DNA from: Labilibaculum sp032125735
GTDB taxonomy: Bacteria; Bacteroidota; Bacteroidia; Bacteroidales; Marinifilaceae
Reading direction: 5' to 3'
Length of the DNA stretch: 26,666 bases
NCBI GenBank assembly: GCA_032125735.1
Contig: JAQBBZ010000355.1
Location: 1-26,666, forward strand
The number at the start of each line of letters is the position of its first letter. The stretch's first letter is position 1. The notes beneath the pieces are model-generated. The model saw only the letters and a list, made by a program, of their open reading frames with translations, searched no databases and was not told the origin of the DNA. Below are positions 1-8,502 of this stretch, piece after piece. The translations under genes were made by a program, and so were the position numbers.

Positions 1-929
1 TCGACATCAGGGTCACAGGCCATTACGATAACTGCATTAACTTCTTAGGCTTTGTCAATATCCATTTTTAATGCTTCAGGTTCTTCAGGATTTGCTGACC
101 AAACAGAATTGAAGTTACCATCTACGACATCTTGTTCTGGAATATGAATTACATTTTCGAAACCGTAATTTTTTAGTGAAGCAGGAACCAATCTTACTGT
201 TGTTCCATGTAATGGTGTAAAAACAATTTTTAAATCTTTTTGATTTTTGATTGCTTCAGGAGAAAGACTTAATGTTTTAACTTTATCAAGAAAAAGTTTA
301 TCCATATCTTCGCCAAGAACTTCGATTAGAGCAGGATTCCCTTCGAATTTGATTTCTTCAAGTTTTACTGCCTTAACTTCGTCAATTACATTTTTATCAT
401 GAGGGATAACCAATTGAGAACCATCATCCCAATATGCCTTGTATCCATTGTATTCTTTCGGATTGTGCGATGCAGTAATAATAACACCTGATTGACAACC
501 CAAATGACGAATTGCAAAAGACATTTCTGGTGTTGGTCTTAAATCTTCAAAAATATATGCTTTAATACCATTTGCCGAGAAAATATTGGCAACAGTATCC
601 GAGTATAATTTGCTATTGTTGCGGCAATCATAACCAATGCAAACAGAAAGATTTTCTTGTCCTGCAAATGCTTTATTAATATAGTTGGCCAGTCCTTGAG
701 TAGCGGCTCCAACTGTGTAAATATTCATTCTGTTTGTTCCTGGCCCCATTTTACCACGTAAGCCTCCAGTTCCAAATTCAAGATCTTTATAAAATGAATC
801 TATTAAATCAGTTTTATCTTCGTTCTCTAATAATGATTTTACAGCATTTTTAGTTTCCTGATCGTATTTCCCCTCAAGCCACGCTTTGGCTTTTTCATTT
901 ACGATTTCAAAAATCTCAGTCTCGTTCAT
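1..929 (-). pseudogene. Phosphoglucomutase/phosphomannomutase-type phospho-sugar mutase, 3' end off window, interrupted by an in-frame stop
   Basis: Alpha-D-phosphohexomutase of the long (about 580 residue) type that interconverts glucose-6-P and glucose-1-P in the cytoplasm. The N-terminal 294 residues are intact. EFGTGGLRGKMGPG lies near residue 51, and the phosphoserine loop ITASHNPKEYNGYKAYW has its Ser at about 154. An in-frame TAA at 45-47 then ends the frame. Reading on past it gives EVNAVIVMACDPDV to the window edge. That matches the family's metal-binding loop (consensus ADxVxxxDPDADR), so the stop interrupts a gene rather than ending it. A single A-to-T change from AAA would explain it. 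The product up to the stop would lack the Mg-binding loop and the sugar- and phosphate-binding domains. As last gene of the nucleotide-sugar operon, 25 nt after rfbD, it would supply glucose-1-P. A sequencing error or true pseudogenisation are both possible. Confidence 0.75.
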
Positions 930-954
930 CTTTGATACAATTTCTTTCGGTTAA

Positions 955-1827
955 CTATTCAGTAATTCTTTTAATACAATGTTTAATTCTGCTTCTCCAG
1001 TGTGGTATTTCAATTGTAAAAATATGTTTAATTTTCGATTTATTCAATACACTGTATTGTGGTCTTTTTGCAAGGCATTGAAAATCTTTACTTTCTATGC
1101 TGTTAATTTTACATTTATTCTTCGATGTGTTTTGTATTTCAGTAGCGAAATCGTACCAACTACATACGCCTTCGTTGGAATAATGATAGGTTCCAAAATC
1201 AGTAAAGTTTTTCTTTTTATTGATGCTCTGAATGATGTGTAGTATTGTGTATGCCAGATCATGTGCATAGGTGGGAGAACCAATTTGGTCGCCTACAACA
1301 CCTAGCGAATCTTTCTCTTTGCCTAAGCTTAGCATTGTCTTTAGGAAATTCTTTCCAAATGGAGAGTATAGCCACGAAGTTCGTATAATAATGTGCTGTT
1401 GGCAAATGTTTCGAACATTTTCTTCACCTTCAAATTTGGTTCTGCCATAAACGCCCATGGGCTTAGCTTTCTGATCCTCAGTATACGGAGTCGAATTATC
1501 TCCTGAAAACACATAGTCGGTAGAAATGTGAACTAAAGTGATATTGTTTTGTGTGGCTATTGTAGCCAGATTTTTTACCGCATCAGCATTGATTAATTTG
1601 GCTGCCTGCTCATTTTCTTCAGCCTGATCAACGTTAGTGTAGGCTGCGCAATTTACGATGTAGGAAATTTGTTTGTCAGTAATGTAACTGCCTATTGCAT
1701 CCATAGAACAGATATCCAGTTCCTCTATATCCGTAAAGAAAAATCGAAGATTGTTAAACTGAACCGATAACTCTTTTATTTCGGAGCCTAACTGTCCCTT
1801 AGAGCCTGTAATTAGGATGTTTGTCAT
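955..1827 (-). CDS. rfbD: dTDP-4-dehydrorhamnose reductase
   Basis: NADPH-dependent last step of dTDP-L-rhamnose synthesis, reducing dTDP-4-dehydro-L-rhamnose. It is a 290-residue short-chain dehydrogenase/reductase of normal length. The Rossmann motif GSKGQLG is at residues 8-14. The family signature STDYVFSG is at about 102-109, and the catalytic YxxxK pair is Y127/K131 in VYGRTKFEGE. The start is 3 nt after the rfbC stop, which suggests translational coupling, and the mutase gene follows 25 nt downstream. Identification rests on the motifs and on the rfbA-rfbC-rfbD order. Confidence 0.95.
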   Translation of the reverse strand: MTNILITGSKGQLGSEIKELSVQFNNLRFFFTDIEELDICSMDAIGSYITDKQISYIVNCAAYTNVDQAEENEQAAKLINADAVKNLATIATQNNITLVHISTDYVFSGDNSTPYTEDQKAKPMGVYGRTKFEGEENVRNICQQHIIIRTSWLYSPFGKNFLKTMLSLGKEKDSLGVVGDQIGSPTYAHDLAYTILHIIQSINKKKNFTDFGTYHYSNEGVCSWYDFATEIQNTSKNKCKINSIESKDFQCLAKRPQYSVLNKSKIKHIFTIEIPHWRSRIKHCIKRITE

Positions 1828-1830
1828 GTT

Positions 1831-2391
1831 TTATTTACTGTATTTGAAATTTTTCTCCACCTCTTTAAAATTTGGAAATACTTTGTCCTTTGGGGAGATA
1901 ATGGCTTTGTCAGGCTCTACTCTCCAGTTAATGTTTAAGAATGGATCGTTAAAACTGATCCCTCTTTCGGCTTCTGGATTATATAAGTTGTCGCATTTGT
2001 AAATGAAGGTTGCAGATTCGCTTAAGACAGAAAAACCATGTGCAAATCCTTTCGGGATTAAAAATTGGATTTTATTGTCTGCAGATAATTCAATACCACT
2101 CCATTGTCCGAAAGTAGGAGAGTCTTTTCTTAGATCAACAGCTACATCGAAAACTTTACCTTCAATTACCCGAACCAATTTCGTTTGTGAGTAAGGTGCT
2201 AATTGATAATGAAGCCCTCTTATCACTCCATATCCCGATTTTGATTCATTATCTTGAACAAATGATAGATCAAGACCTTTCTCGCGGAAAATCTTTTCGT
2301 TGTAACTCTCGAAAAAATATCCTCGTTCATCTTCAAAAACTCTGGGTTTTATTATTAATAAGTCTGGGATTTTAGTTTTAATAATTTCCAT
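1831..2391 (-). CDS. rfbC: dTDP-4-dehydrorhamnose 3,5-epimerase
   Basis: Cupin-fold epimerase that converts dTDP-4-dehydro-6-deoxy-D-glucose to the L-rhamno form. It has 186 residues, the usual length. Family motifs are visible: FEDERGYFFESYN near residue 19, VIRGLHYQ with the catalytic His at about 61, VRVIEGKVFDVAVDLRKDSPTFG near 73-95, and IPKGFAHGFSVLSE near 113. The ATG at 2391 lies inside the 3' end of rfbA (14-nt overlap), so the two genes are very likely translationally coupled. Confidence 0.96.
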   Translation of the reverse strand: MEIIKTKIPDLLIIKPRVFEDERGYFFESYNEKIFREKGLDLSFVQDNESKSGYGVIRGLHYQLAPYSQTKLVRVIEGKVFDVAVDLRKDSPTFGQWSGIELSADNKIQFLIPKGFAHGFSVLSESATFIYKCDNLYNPEAERGISFNDPFLNINWRVEPDKAIISPKDKVFPNFKEVEKNFKYSK

Positions 2392-3280
2392 TTCGAACTC
2401 CCTTGTTTTTTATATTTTCATTGGCCACCATCATCAAATATTCTCCGTACTGATTTTTAAGTAAAGGTTGCGCTAATTCTATTAAATCTTCTCTGCTTAT
2501 AAATCCACTGCGGTAAGCAATCTCTTCCAAACAAGCTACTTTTAATCCTTGTCTTTGTTCTATTGTCGCAATGTAATTAGAGGCTTGAAGCATACTGTCA
2601 TGAGTTCCTGTATCCAGCCAGGCAATTCCTCGTCCCAAAACCTGAAGTTTTAGGTTGTTTTCTTTCAGATAAATCAGGTTTAGATCGGTTATTTCCAATT
2701 CTCCTCGTTTCGATGGTTTTAATGATTTGGCCTTTTCAACCACTGTGTTGTCATAGAAATACAAGCCAGTTACTGCATAGTTGGATTTCGGATGTTCAGG
2801 TTTTTCTTCTAAACTTTTCACTTTGCCATTCTCATCAAAATCCGCAACACCATATCTTTCCGGATCTTTAACGTGATATCCAAAAACAAGTGCTCCTTCA
2901 GTTAATTTTGCGGAAGCTACCAGTTGCTTCCCAAATTCATATCCGTAGTACAGATTGTCACCTAGAATCATACACACAGGACTGCTCCCAATAAACTCTT
3001 CTCCAATAATAAATGCTTGAGCTAATCCGTCTGGCGAGGGTTGTTCTGCATACGAAAGGCTTAGGCCGAACTGGTTTCCATTTCCAAAAAGATCTTTGTA
3101 AAGAGGTAAATCTTTTGGTGTTGAAATGATTAGGATTTCCCTTATTCCAGCAAGCATCAAAACAGAAAGAGGGTAGTATATCATTGGTTTGTCGTAAACC
3201 GGAATGATTTGTTTCGAAATGCTTTTTGTGATCGGATAAAGTCTTGTGCCCAAACCTCCAGCCAGTATAATTCCTTTCAT
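2378..3280 (-). CDS. rfbA: Glucose-1-phosphate thymidylyltransferase
   Basis: Makes dTDP-glucose from glucose-1-P and dTTP, the entry step to dTDP-rhamnose. It has 300 residues, normal for the short RmlA type. The nucleotidyltransferase motif AGGLGTRLYPITK is at residues 7-19, followed by the KQIIPVYDKPMIYYPL block. GDNLYYG, EEKPEHPKSN and WLDTGTHDSM follow in the expected order. The start ATG directly abuts the stop of the upstream decarboxylase gene, and the 3' end overlaps rfbC by 14 nt. rfbB, which would act between this enzyme and RfbC, is not in the window. Confidence 0.96.
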   Translation of the reverse strand: MKGIILAGGLGTRLYPITKSISKQIIPVYDKPMIYYPLSVLMLAGIREILIISTPKDLPLYKDLFGNGNQFGLSLSYAEQPSPDGLAQAFIIGEEFIGSSPVCMILGDNLYYGYEFGKQLVASAKLTEGALVFGYHVKDPERYGVADFDENGKVKSLEEKPEHPKSNYAVTGLYFYDNTVVEKAKSLKPSKRGELEITDLNLIYLKENNLKLQVLGRGIAWLDTGTHDSMLQASNYIATIEQRQGLKVACLEEIAYRSGFISREDLIELAQPLLKNQYGEYLMMVANENIKNKGVRNGNY

Positions 3281-4234
3281 TTAGTGTGTCGGTTTGATTG
3301 ATAATAAGTTATCAAAATACGAAATTGTTCGAAGTAAACCTTCATTTAATTGGATTTTTGGTTCCCAATCGTTTAATTCCTTTTTCGCAAGGCTAATATT
3401 TGGTTGTCTTTGTGTCGGATCGTCTTTAGGTAGAGGCAAATGAATGATTTTAGAGTTTGAATTGGTTAGCTTAATTACTTTTTGAGCCAATTCTAGAATT
3501 GTAAATTCATTAGGGTTGCCAATATTAACCGGACCAATAAATTCCTTTCTCGAGTTCATCATTCGTATCATACCTTCCAACAGATCGTCGACATACTGAA
3601 AGCTTCTGGTTTGCAGACCATCACCAAAAAGAGTAATATCCTCACCTTTTAGTGCCTGAACTATGAAGTTTGATACTACACGGCCATCGTTTGGATGCAT
3701 GTTGGGACCGTAAGTATTGAAAATACGGACAATTTTTATGGCAACGTTATTTTGCGTGTGATAATCCATAAATAAAGTCTCGGCACAACGCTTTCCTTCA
3801 TCGTAACAGGAACGGATCCCTATCGGATTTACATTTCCCCAGTAGTCTTCTGTTTGAGGGTGTATTTCAGGATCGCCATAAACTTCACTTGTTGAAGCCT
3901 GAAGTATTCTGGCATTTATTCTTTTGGCTAAACCAAGCAGGTTGATTGAACCCATCACCGAAGTTTTGGTCGTTTTAATTGGGTTGTATTGGTAGTGTAC
4001 AGGTGATGCAGGACATGCCAAATTATAAATTTGATCGACTTCGGCATAGTACGGTTCAGTAATGTCGTGACGAACCAGTTCAAAATAGGGGTTGTCTGTT
4101 AAATGTGCAATATTCCTTTTTGATCCTGTGAAATAGTTGTCCAAACAGATGACATCATTGCCTTCCTTTAATAATCTCTCACAAAGATGTGAGCCAATAA
4201 ATCCGGCGCCTCCGGTGATTAAAATTCTCTTCAT
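3281..4234 (-). CDS. UDP-glucuronate decarboxylase (UDP-xylose synthase)
   Basis: Extended short-chain dehydrogenase that converts UDP-glucuronate to UDP-xylose, NAD-dependent, in the cytoplasm. It has 317 residues. The NAD-binding motif GGAGFIGSHL is at 8-17. The family-specific stretch YNLACPASPVHYQ is at 70-82. The active-site pattern is T/S near 115 with STSEVYGDPE, then YDEGKRCAE with Y144 and K148. IFNTYGPNMHPNDGRV and RSFQYVDDLLEG support the decarboxylase rather than the dTDP-glucose dehydratase (RfbB) family. It lies 25 nt downstream of UDP-glucose dehydrogenase, which makes its substrate, and abuts rfbA. Single-domain form without the ArnA formyltransferase domain. Confidence 0.92.
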   Translation of the reverse strand: MKRILITGGAGFIGSHLCERLLKEGNDVICLDNYFTGSKRNIAHLTDNPYFELVRHDITEPYYAEVDQIYNLACPASPVHYQYNPIKTTKTSVMGSINLLGLAKRINARILQASTSEVYGDPEIHPQTEDYWGNVNPIGIRSCYDEGKRCAETLFMDYHTQNNVAIKIVRIFNTYGPNMHPNDGRVVSNFIVQALKGEDITLFGDGLQTRSFQYVDDLLEGMIRMMNSRKEFIGPVNIGNPNEFTILELAQKVIKLTNSNSKIIHLPLPKDDPTQRQPNISLAKKELNDWEPKIQLNEGLLRTISYFDNLLSIKPTH

Positions 4235-4259
4235 AGTTTAACTCCTTGGTCTGATTTGT

Positions 4260-5600
4260 TTACAAAATAGATTCTTTTGTAACTATTGCTCTACCAATAG
4301 AATAGTAGGTGTAGCCTAAGTCTTTCATTTCAAAAAGATCATAGATGTTTCTTCCGTCGAAAATTAATTTCTCCTTCATTAATTTCTCCATTACTTTAAA
4401 GTTTGGAACTTTAAATTCAGACCATTCTGTAACAATCAGTAAAGCATCAGCATCAATTAGCGCTTCGTATTGATCTTTAGCATAGCTAATTGTATCGCCA
4501 ATTTTCCGATGGCATTCTTCTGTAGCAACAGGATCGTAAGCAATTATTTCGGCACCTTCACCTAAAAGTTTATTGATGATAACCAATGATGGAGCTTCTC
4601 TCATATCATCAGTGTTTGGTTTGAATGATAATCCCCAAATAGCAACTTTTTTGCCTTTTAAATTTCCATCGAAATGTGCCATCATTTTTTTGTATAGCAC
4701 GCTTTTTTGGCGGTTGTTTACCAGTTCGACAGATTTTAAGATTTCAAGGGGATGTCCCCTTTGTTCTGAAGTTTTGATAAGTGCCTGTACATCTTTTGGG
4801 AAGCATGATCCGCCATATCCAGTGCCTGGGTAAATGAATTTATTTCCGATACGGCTATCTGATCCAATACCGCGACGAACATTGTTTACATCAGCTCCTA
4901 CAATCTCGCATAGATTCGCAATGTCGTTTATGAAAGAGATTTTTGTCGCTAGCATGGCGTTAGCCGCATATTTAGTCATTTCTGCAGATGGAATATCCAT
5001 GAAAATTACCGGATGATTATTCATTAGAAATGGTTTGTAAAGTTTGGTCATTACCGCCTGAGCTCTATCCGATTCTGTTCCGATTACAACTCTGTCTGGT
5101 TTTAGAAAATCATCAATAGCAGCTCCTTCTTTCAAAAATTCTGGATTTGAAGCAACATCAAATTGAAATTCGACACCTCTGTTAAGAAGCTCTTCTTTAA
5201 GAGCCGTTTTAACTTTTTCGGCGGTTCCAATTGGCACAGTACTTTTGGTAACCACAACAAGGTAATGGTCAATATATCTTCCTATTTCTTTGGCTACAGC
5301 AATCACGTATTGAAGATCTGCACTCCCATCTTCGTCTGGAGGAGTACCAACAGCTATGAAAATGGCATCGGCATCGGAAATGCTATCTTTTAAATTATTA
5401 GAAAAAAACAAACGGCCTTTTTCCATATTGCGTTTCACCATTGGCCCTAAACCAGGTTCGTAAATTGGAATTATACCTTTATTTAAATTGTCAATTTTAT
5501 TTTGATCTACATCAACGCAAGTAACAGTAATTCCTGTTTCTGCAAAGCAAGTTCCAGAAACTAAACCTACATAACCGGTACCAACAATAGTAATGTTCAT
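4260..5600 (-). CDS. ugd: UDP-glucose 6-dehydrogenase
   Basis: Oxidises UDP-glucose to UDP-glucuronate with two NAD+. It has 446 residues, typical of the bacterial family. The N-terminal NAD-binding motif VGTGYVGLVSGTCFAE is at residues 6-21. The central domain contains PEFLKEGAAIDDF near 153 and the catalytic Cys266 in GYGGSCFPKD. The C-terminal UDP-binding domain begins near GKKVAIWGLSFKPNTDD. First gene of the minus-strand operon, followed after 25 nt by the decarboxylase that uses its product. The upstream region 5601-5744 should hold the operon promoter. The only candidate seen is a weak -7-like TAAATTTC (minus strand, 5662-5655) with no good -33 element. Confidence 0.96.
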   Translation of the reverse strand: MNITIVGTGYVGLVSGTCFAETGITVTCVDVDQNKIDNLNKGIIPIYEPGLGPMVKRNMEKGRLFFSNNLKDSISDADAIFIAVGTPPDEDGSADLQYVIAVAKEIGRYIDHYLVVVTKSTVPIGTAEKVKTALKEELLNRGVEFQFDVASNPEFLKEGAAIDDFLKPDRVVIGTESDRAQAVMTKLYKPFLMNNHPVIFMDIPSAEMTKYAANAMLATKISFINDIANLCEIVGADVNNVRRGIGSDSRIGNKFIYPGTGYGGSCFPKDVQALIKTSEQRGHPLEILKSVELVNNRQKSVLYKKMMAHFDGNLKGKKVAIWGLSFKPNTDDMREAPSLVIINKLLGEGAEIIAYDPVATEECHRKIGDTISYAKDQYEALIDADALLIVTEWSEFKVPNFKVMEKLMKEKLIFDGRNIYDLFEMKDLGYTYYSIGRAIVTKESIL

Positions 5601-5744
5601 TTCGTTTGTTTTAGAGTTTTATTTGGATGGTGTAAATTATGATGTAAATAAAGCGAAATTTATTCACTAATAAAATGATTTGCGTACCTGATTTTAGTGC
5701 TTTGGGAGATCTTAGCATGCTAAAATTTATTGGTGTGAAAAAGA

Positions 5745-5774
5745 GTAGGGATACTAATTTAATAGTATCCCTAC
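5745..5774 (-). terminator. Intrinsic terminator downstream of the PhnA-like gene
   Basis: Perfect 12-bp inverted repeat GTAGGGATACTA / TAGTATCCCTAC with a 6-nt loop. On the minus strand it is followed by TCTTTTTC. It lies 31 nt past the stop of the PhnA-like gene. It separates that gene from the start of the sugar operon. Confidence 0.75.
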
Positions 5775-5805
5775 ATTGTTATGTATTCAATTTTCTAGGA
5801 TAGAT

Positions 5806-6393
5806 CTAGTTCGATTTTTTTACATATTTGGTTAAAATTACAATCAGTTGACCTTCTACACGACCTTCGATGTGTTCTGAGTTATCTGCTACCAAAGAAA
5901 TATTACGAACAGCAGTTCCACGTTTTGCAGTAAATCCACCACCTTTTACATTTAAGTCTTTAATAAGAGTTACTGTATCTCCAGATTGCAATTGTACACC
6001 ATTGCTATCGATATGTTTTACTGCATCTTCATCATTTCCACCTTCACCTGTTGCTTTTGCCCATTCTAAAGTTTCCTCGTCAAGATAAAGCATGTCAAGT
6101 AAATCCTGAGGCCATCCTTCGGAACGAAGACGGCTTAACATACGCCAAGCCATTACCTGAACAGCGGGTACAGTGCTCCACATGCTTTCGTTTAAGCAAC
6201 GCCAGTGGTTAGCTTCTATTTGTTCCGAATTTTCAATTTGAGTGTGGCAAGTTGCACAAACTAATATGTTATTGTCAGAGGTTCCCTTCGATGGGGTTAA
6301 ACTAGCTACTTCGTATGCTCTTAAATCTTCTGTTGCACCACACAATTCACAAAGTGAACCACTCCTGCTATATAATTCTTTCTCGATACTCAT
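5806..6393 (-). CDS. PhnA/YjdM-like zinc-ribbon protein
   Basis: Homologue of PhnA (YjdM), historically named from the phosphonate operon but of unsettled function. It has 195 residues, longer than the roughly 110 of the E. coli protein. The N-terminal zinc ribbon has cysteine pairs C15/C18 and C46/C49 (LCELCG, VCATCH). A central helical segment (about 60-125) contains WRCLNESMWSTVPAVQVMAWRML. The C-terminal PhnA domain has the characteristic DSNGVQLQSGDTVTLIKDLNVKG and KRGTAVRNI. No phn genes are nearby, so a phosphonate role is not supported by context. A good Bacteroidota promoter lies upstream, divergent from rpsA, and a strong hairpin follows the gene. Confidence 0.88.
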   Translation of the reverse strand: MSIEKELYSRSGSLCELCGATEDLRAYEVASLTPSKGTSDNNILVCATCHTQIENSEQIEANHWRCLNESMWSTVPAVQVMAWRMLSRLRSEGWPQDLLDMLYLDEETLEWAKATGEGGNDEDAVKHIDSNGVQLQSGDTVTLIKDLNVKGGGFTAKRGTAVRNISLVADNSEHIEGRVEGQLIVILTKYVKKSN

Positions 6394-6464
6394 TTTGTTA
6401 ACGTTTTATTTTGTGTTGATTAGATCTAACAAGATTTTCATTTGGTTGATCTAAGTATATTTAA

Positions 6465-6474
6465 TTTGCGCAAA
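6465..6474. repeat. Palindrome TTTGCGCAAA, copy 1
   Basis: Perfect 10-bp palindrome within AATTTGCGCAAA, overlapping the -7 box of the PhnA-like gene in the region divergent from rpsA. The same 12 bases recur at 13974-13985. Confidence 0.5.
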
Positions 6475-6501
6475 GTTAAACGAGTTTATTTAAAATGTAA
6501 A
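6471..6501 (-). promoter_or_regulatory. Predicted promoter of the PhnA-like gene
   Basis: On the minus strand the -7 element TAACTTTG (6478-6471) matches TAnnTTTG exactly. A -33-like TTTA (6501-6498) lies 19 nt upstream of it. The implied leader is about 70 nt. The -7 box overlaps the palindrome TTTGCGCAAA at 6465-6474. Confidence 0.5.
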
Positions 6502-6596
6502 TAGTGGGTCGAAATAGTTTTTTATCATTTATGTATTAGGATCTTGATTTATTGTGATTTTTTTGATGGATTTACTGAAAAAATAGCTGTAACTTA

Positions 6597-6626
6597 TTCG
6601 TTCCTCAGAATAAATGTATACTTTTG
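6597..6626 (+). promoter_or_regulatory. Predicted promoter of rpsA
   Basis: The -7 element TACTTTTG (6619-6626) matches the Bacteroidota consensus TAnnTTTG. A weak -33-like TTCG (6597-6600) lies 18 nt upstream. The resulting leader of roughly 45 nt is AT-rich and has no Shine-Dalgarno sequence before the ATG at 6680. Nothing else was recognised in the 286-nt intergenic region. Confidence 0.5.
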
Positions 6627-6679
6627 CACGGAATTTTATATATAATGTCTAATTTATTAGTATTAAAGTAATTTAACAG

Positions 6680-8485
6680 ATGATTGAAGAAAACAAAAGA
6701 GTAGACAATTCTGCAGAAGATACAGAATTTGATTGGGATGCATTTACCAGTGAAGAAGGATTCTCTGGAGATAATAGAACAGATCTAGAAGCATTGTATA
6801 ATGAAACTTTATCTACAATTTCAGAAAAAGAAGTTATTGATGGTACAGTTATTTCAATGAACAAAAGAGAAGTTGTAATCAATATTGGTTACAAATCTGA
6901 CGGTATTATTAGTTTGAACGAATTCAGATATAATCCTGAATTAACTATTGGTGATACAGTTGAAGTTTATGTTGAAAATCAAGAAGACAAAAAAGGACAA
7001 TTAGTTCTTTCACACAAAAAAGCTCGTGCATTACGTTCATGGGATCGTGTTAATACTGCACTTGAAAAAGACGAAATTATTAAAGGTTTCATCAAATGTC
7101 GTACTAAAGGTGGTATGATCGTTGACGTATTTGGAATTGAGGCTTTCTTGCCAGGTTCTCAAATTGATGTTAAGCCTATCCGCGACTACGATGTATTCGT
7201 TGGAAAAACAATGGAATTTAAAGTTGTGAAAATCAACCATGAATTCAAAAATGTTGTTGTATCTCACAAAGCTCTTATCGAGGCTGAATTGGAGCAACAG
7301 AAGAAAGAAATTATTGCTAAGCTTGAAAAAGGTCAGGTTCTTGAAGGAACTGTTAAAAACATCACTTCTTATGGTGTATTTATTGACTTAGGTGGAGTAG
7401 ATGGTTTGATCCATATTACTGACCTATCATGGGGTAGAGTAACTCACCCAAGTGAGATTGTTGAATTAGATCAGAAATTGAACGTTGTTATCCTTGATTT
7501 TGATGATGATAAGAAACGTATCGCTCTTGGTCTTAAACAATTGACTCCTCATCCATGGGATGCTTTAGATGCTGAAATGAAAGTTGGCGACAGAGTTAAA
7601 GGTAGAGTTGTTGTTATGGCTGATTATGGTGCATTCGTTGAGATTGCTGTTGGTGTTGAAGGATTAATCCACGTATCAGAAATGTCTTGGTCACAGCATT
7701 TGAGATCTGCACAAGATTTCATGAAAGTTGGAGACGAGGTAGAAGCTCAAATCTTAACATTGGATCGCGACGAGAGAAAAATGTCTCTTGGTATCAAGCA
7801 ATTGAAGCAAGATCCTTGGGAAGGTATTGAGGCTAAATATGCAGCTAACTCTAAGCACACTGCTAAGGTTCGCAATTTCACTAATTTTGGTGTGTTTGTT
7901 GAAATCGAAGAAGGTGTTGATGGTTTAATTCATATTTCTGATCTTTCTTGGACTAAAAAAGTTAAGCATCCAGCTGAATTTACTACAATTGGTGCTGAAA
8001 TTGAAGTTGTTGTTCTAGAAATAGATAAGGAAAACAGAAGATTAAGTTTAGGACACAAACAATTGGAAGAAAATCCATGGGATGTATTCGAAACAATCTT
8101 TACAACAGACTCAGTTCACGAAGGAACTATCGTTGAAATTTTCGAAAAAGGTGCAGTAATTGCTCTTCCTTACGGAGTAGAAGGATTTGCAACTCCACGT
8201 CACCTTGTGAAAGAAGATGGATCTCAATCAAAAGTTGAAGAGAAATTAACATTTAAAGTTATTGAATTCTCTAAAGCTGCGAAAAGAATAATCCTTTCTC
8301 ACTCAAGAACTTTCGAAGATGAGAAGAAAGCTGACGAGACTGCCAAGAAAAAGGAAGTAGCTAAAGACGCTAAAAAAGGAGTTAAAAAAGTGAAAGATTC
8401 ACTAGAAAAGACTACCTTAGGTGATATATCAGAGTTAGCCGCTTTAAAATCTCAAATGGAAAGTGACGAGAGTGGTGAAAAATAA
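6680..8485 (+). CDS. rpsA: 30S ribosomal protein S1
   Basis: RNA-binding ribosomal protein that helps mRNA engage the 30S subunit, important in a lineage that mostly lacks Shine-Dalgarno sites. It has 601 residues with six S1 (OB-fold) repeats at roughly 52-115, 133-200, 220-290, 305-378, 392-465 and 478-550. Repeats 3 to 5 carry the classic YGVFIDLGGVDGLIHITDLSW-type core, and the first two and the last are more divergent, as usual for S1. An acidic N-terminal extension and a Lys/Glu-rich C-terminal tail (about 555-601) flank the repeats. It heads a probable operon with the STAS gene 17 nt downstream and then rnz. Confidence 0.96.
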   Translation: MIEENKRVDNSAEDTEFDWDAFTSEEGFSGDNRTDLEALYNETLSTISEKEVIDGTVISMNKREVVINIGYKSDGIISLNEFRYNPELTIGDTVEVYVENQEDKKGQLVLSHKKARALRSWDRVNTALEKDEIIKGFIKCRTKGGMIVDVFGIEAFLPGSQIDVKPIRDYDVFVGKTMEFKVVKINHEFKNVVVSHKALIEAELEQQKKEIIAKLEKGQVLEGTVKNITSYGVFIDLGGVDGLIHITDLSWGRVTHPSEIVELDQKLNVVILDFDDDKKRIALGLKQLTPHPWDALDAEMKVGDRVKGRVVVMADYGAFVEIAVGVEGLIHVSEMSWSQHLRSAQDFMKVGDEVEAQILTLDRDERKMSLGIKQLKQDPWEGIEAKYAANSKHTAKVRNFTNFGVFVEIEEGVDGLIHISDLSWTKKVKHPAEFTTIGAEIEVVVLEIDKENRRLSLGHKQLEENPWDVFETIFTTDSVHEGTIVEIFEKGAVIALPYGVEGFATPRHLVKEDGSQSKVEEKLTFKVIEFSKAAKRIILSHSRTFEDEKKADETAKKKEVAKDAKKGVKKVKDSLEKTTLGDISELAALKSQMESDESGEK

Positions 8486-8502
8486 TTAAAAATTAAGTAC
8501 TT

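Noticed and set aside
979..1242. Plus-strand 87-codon open frame
   Set aside because: Lies antisense to rfbD, whose motifs are clear. No family features or promoter.
5601..5744. Promoter of the sugar operon
   Set aside because: Only a one-mismatch -7 box without a -33 partner was found, too weak for a feature.
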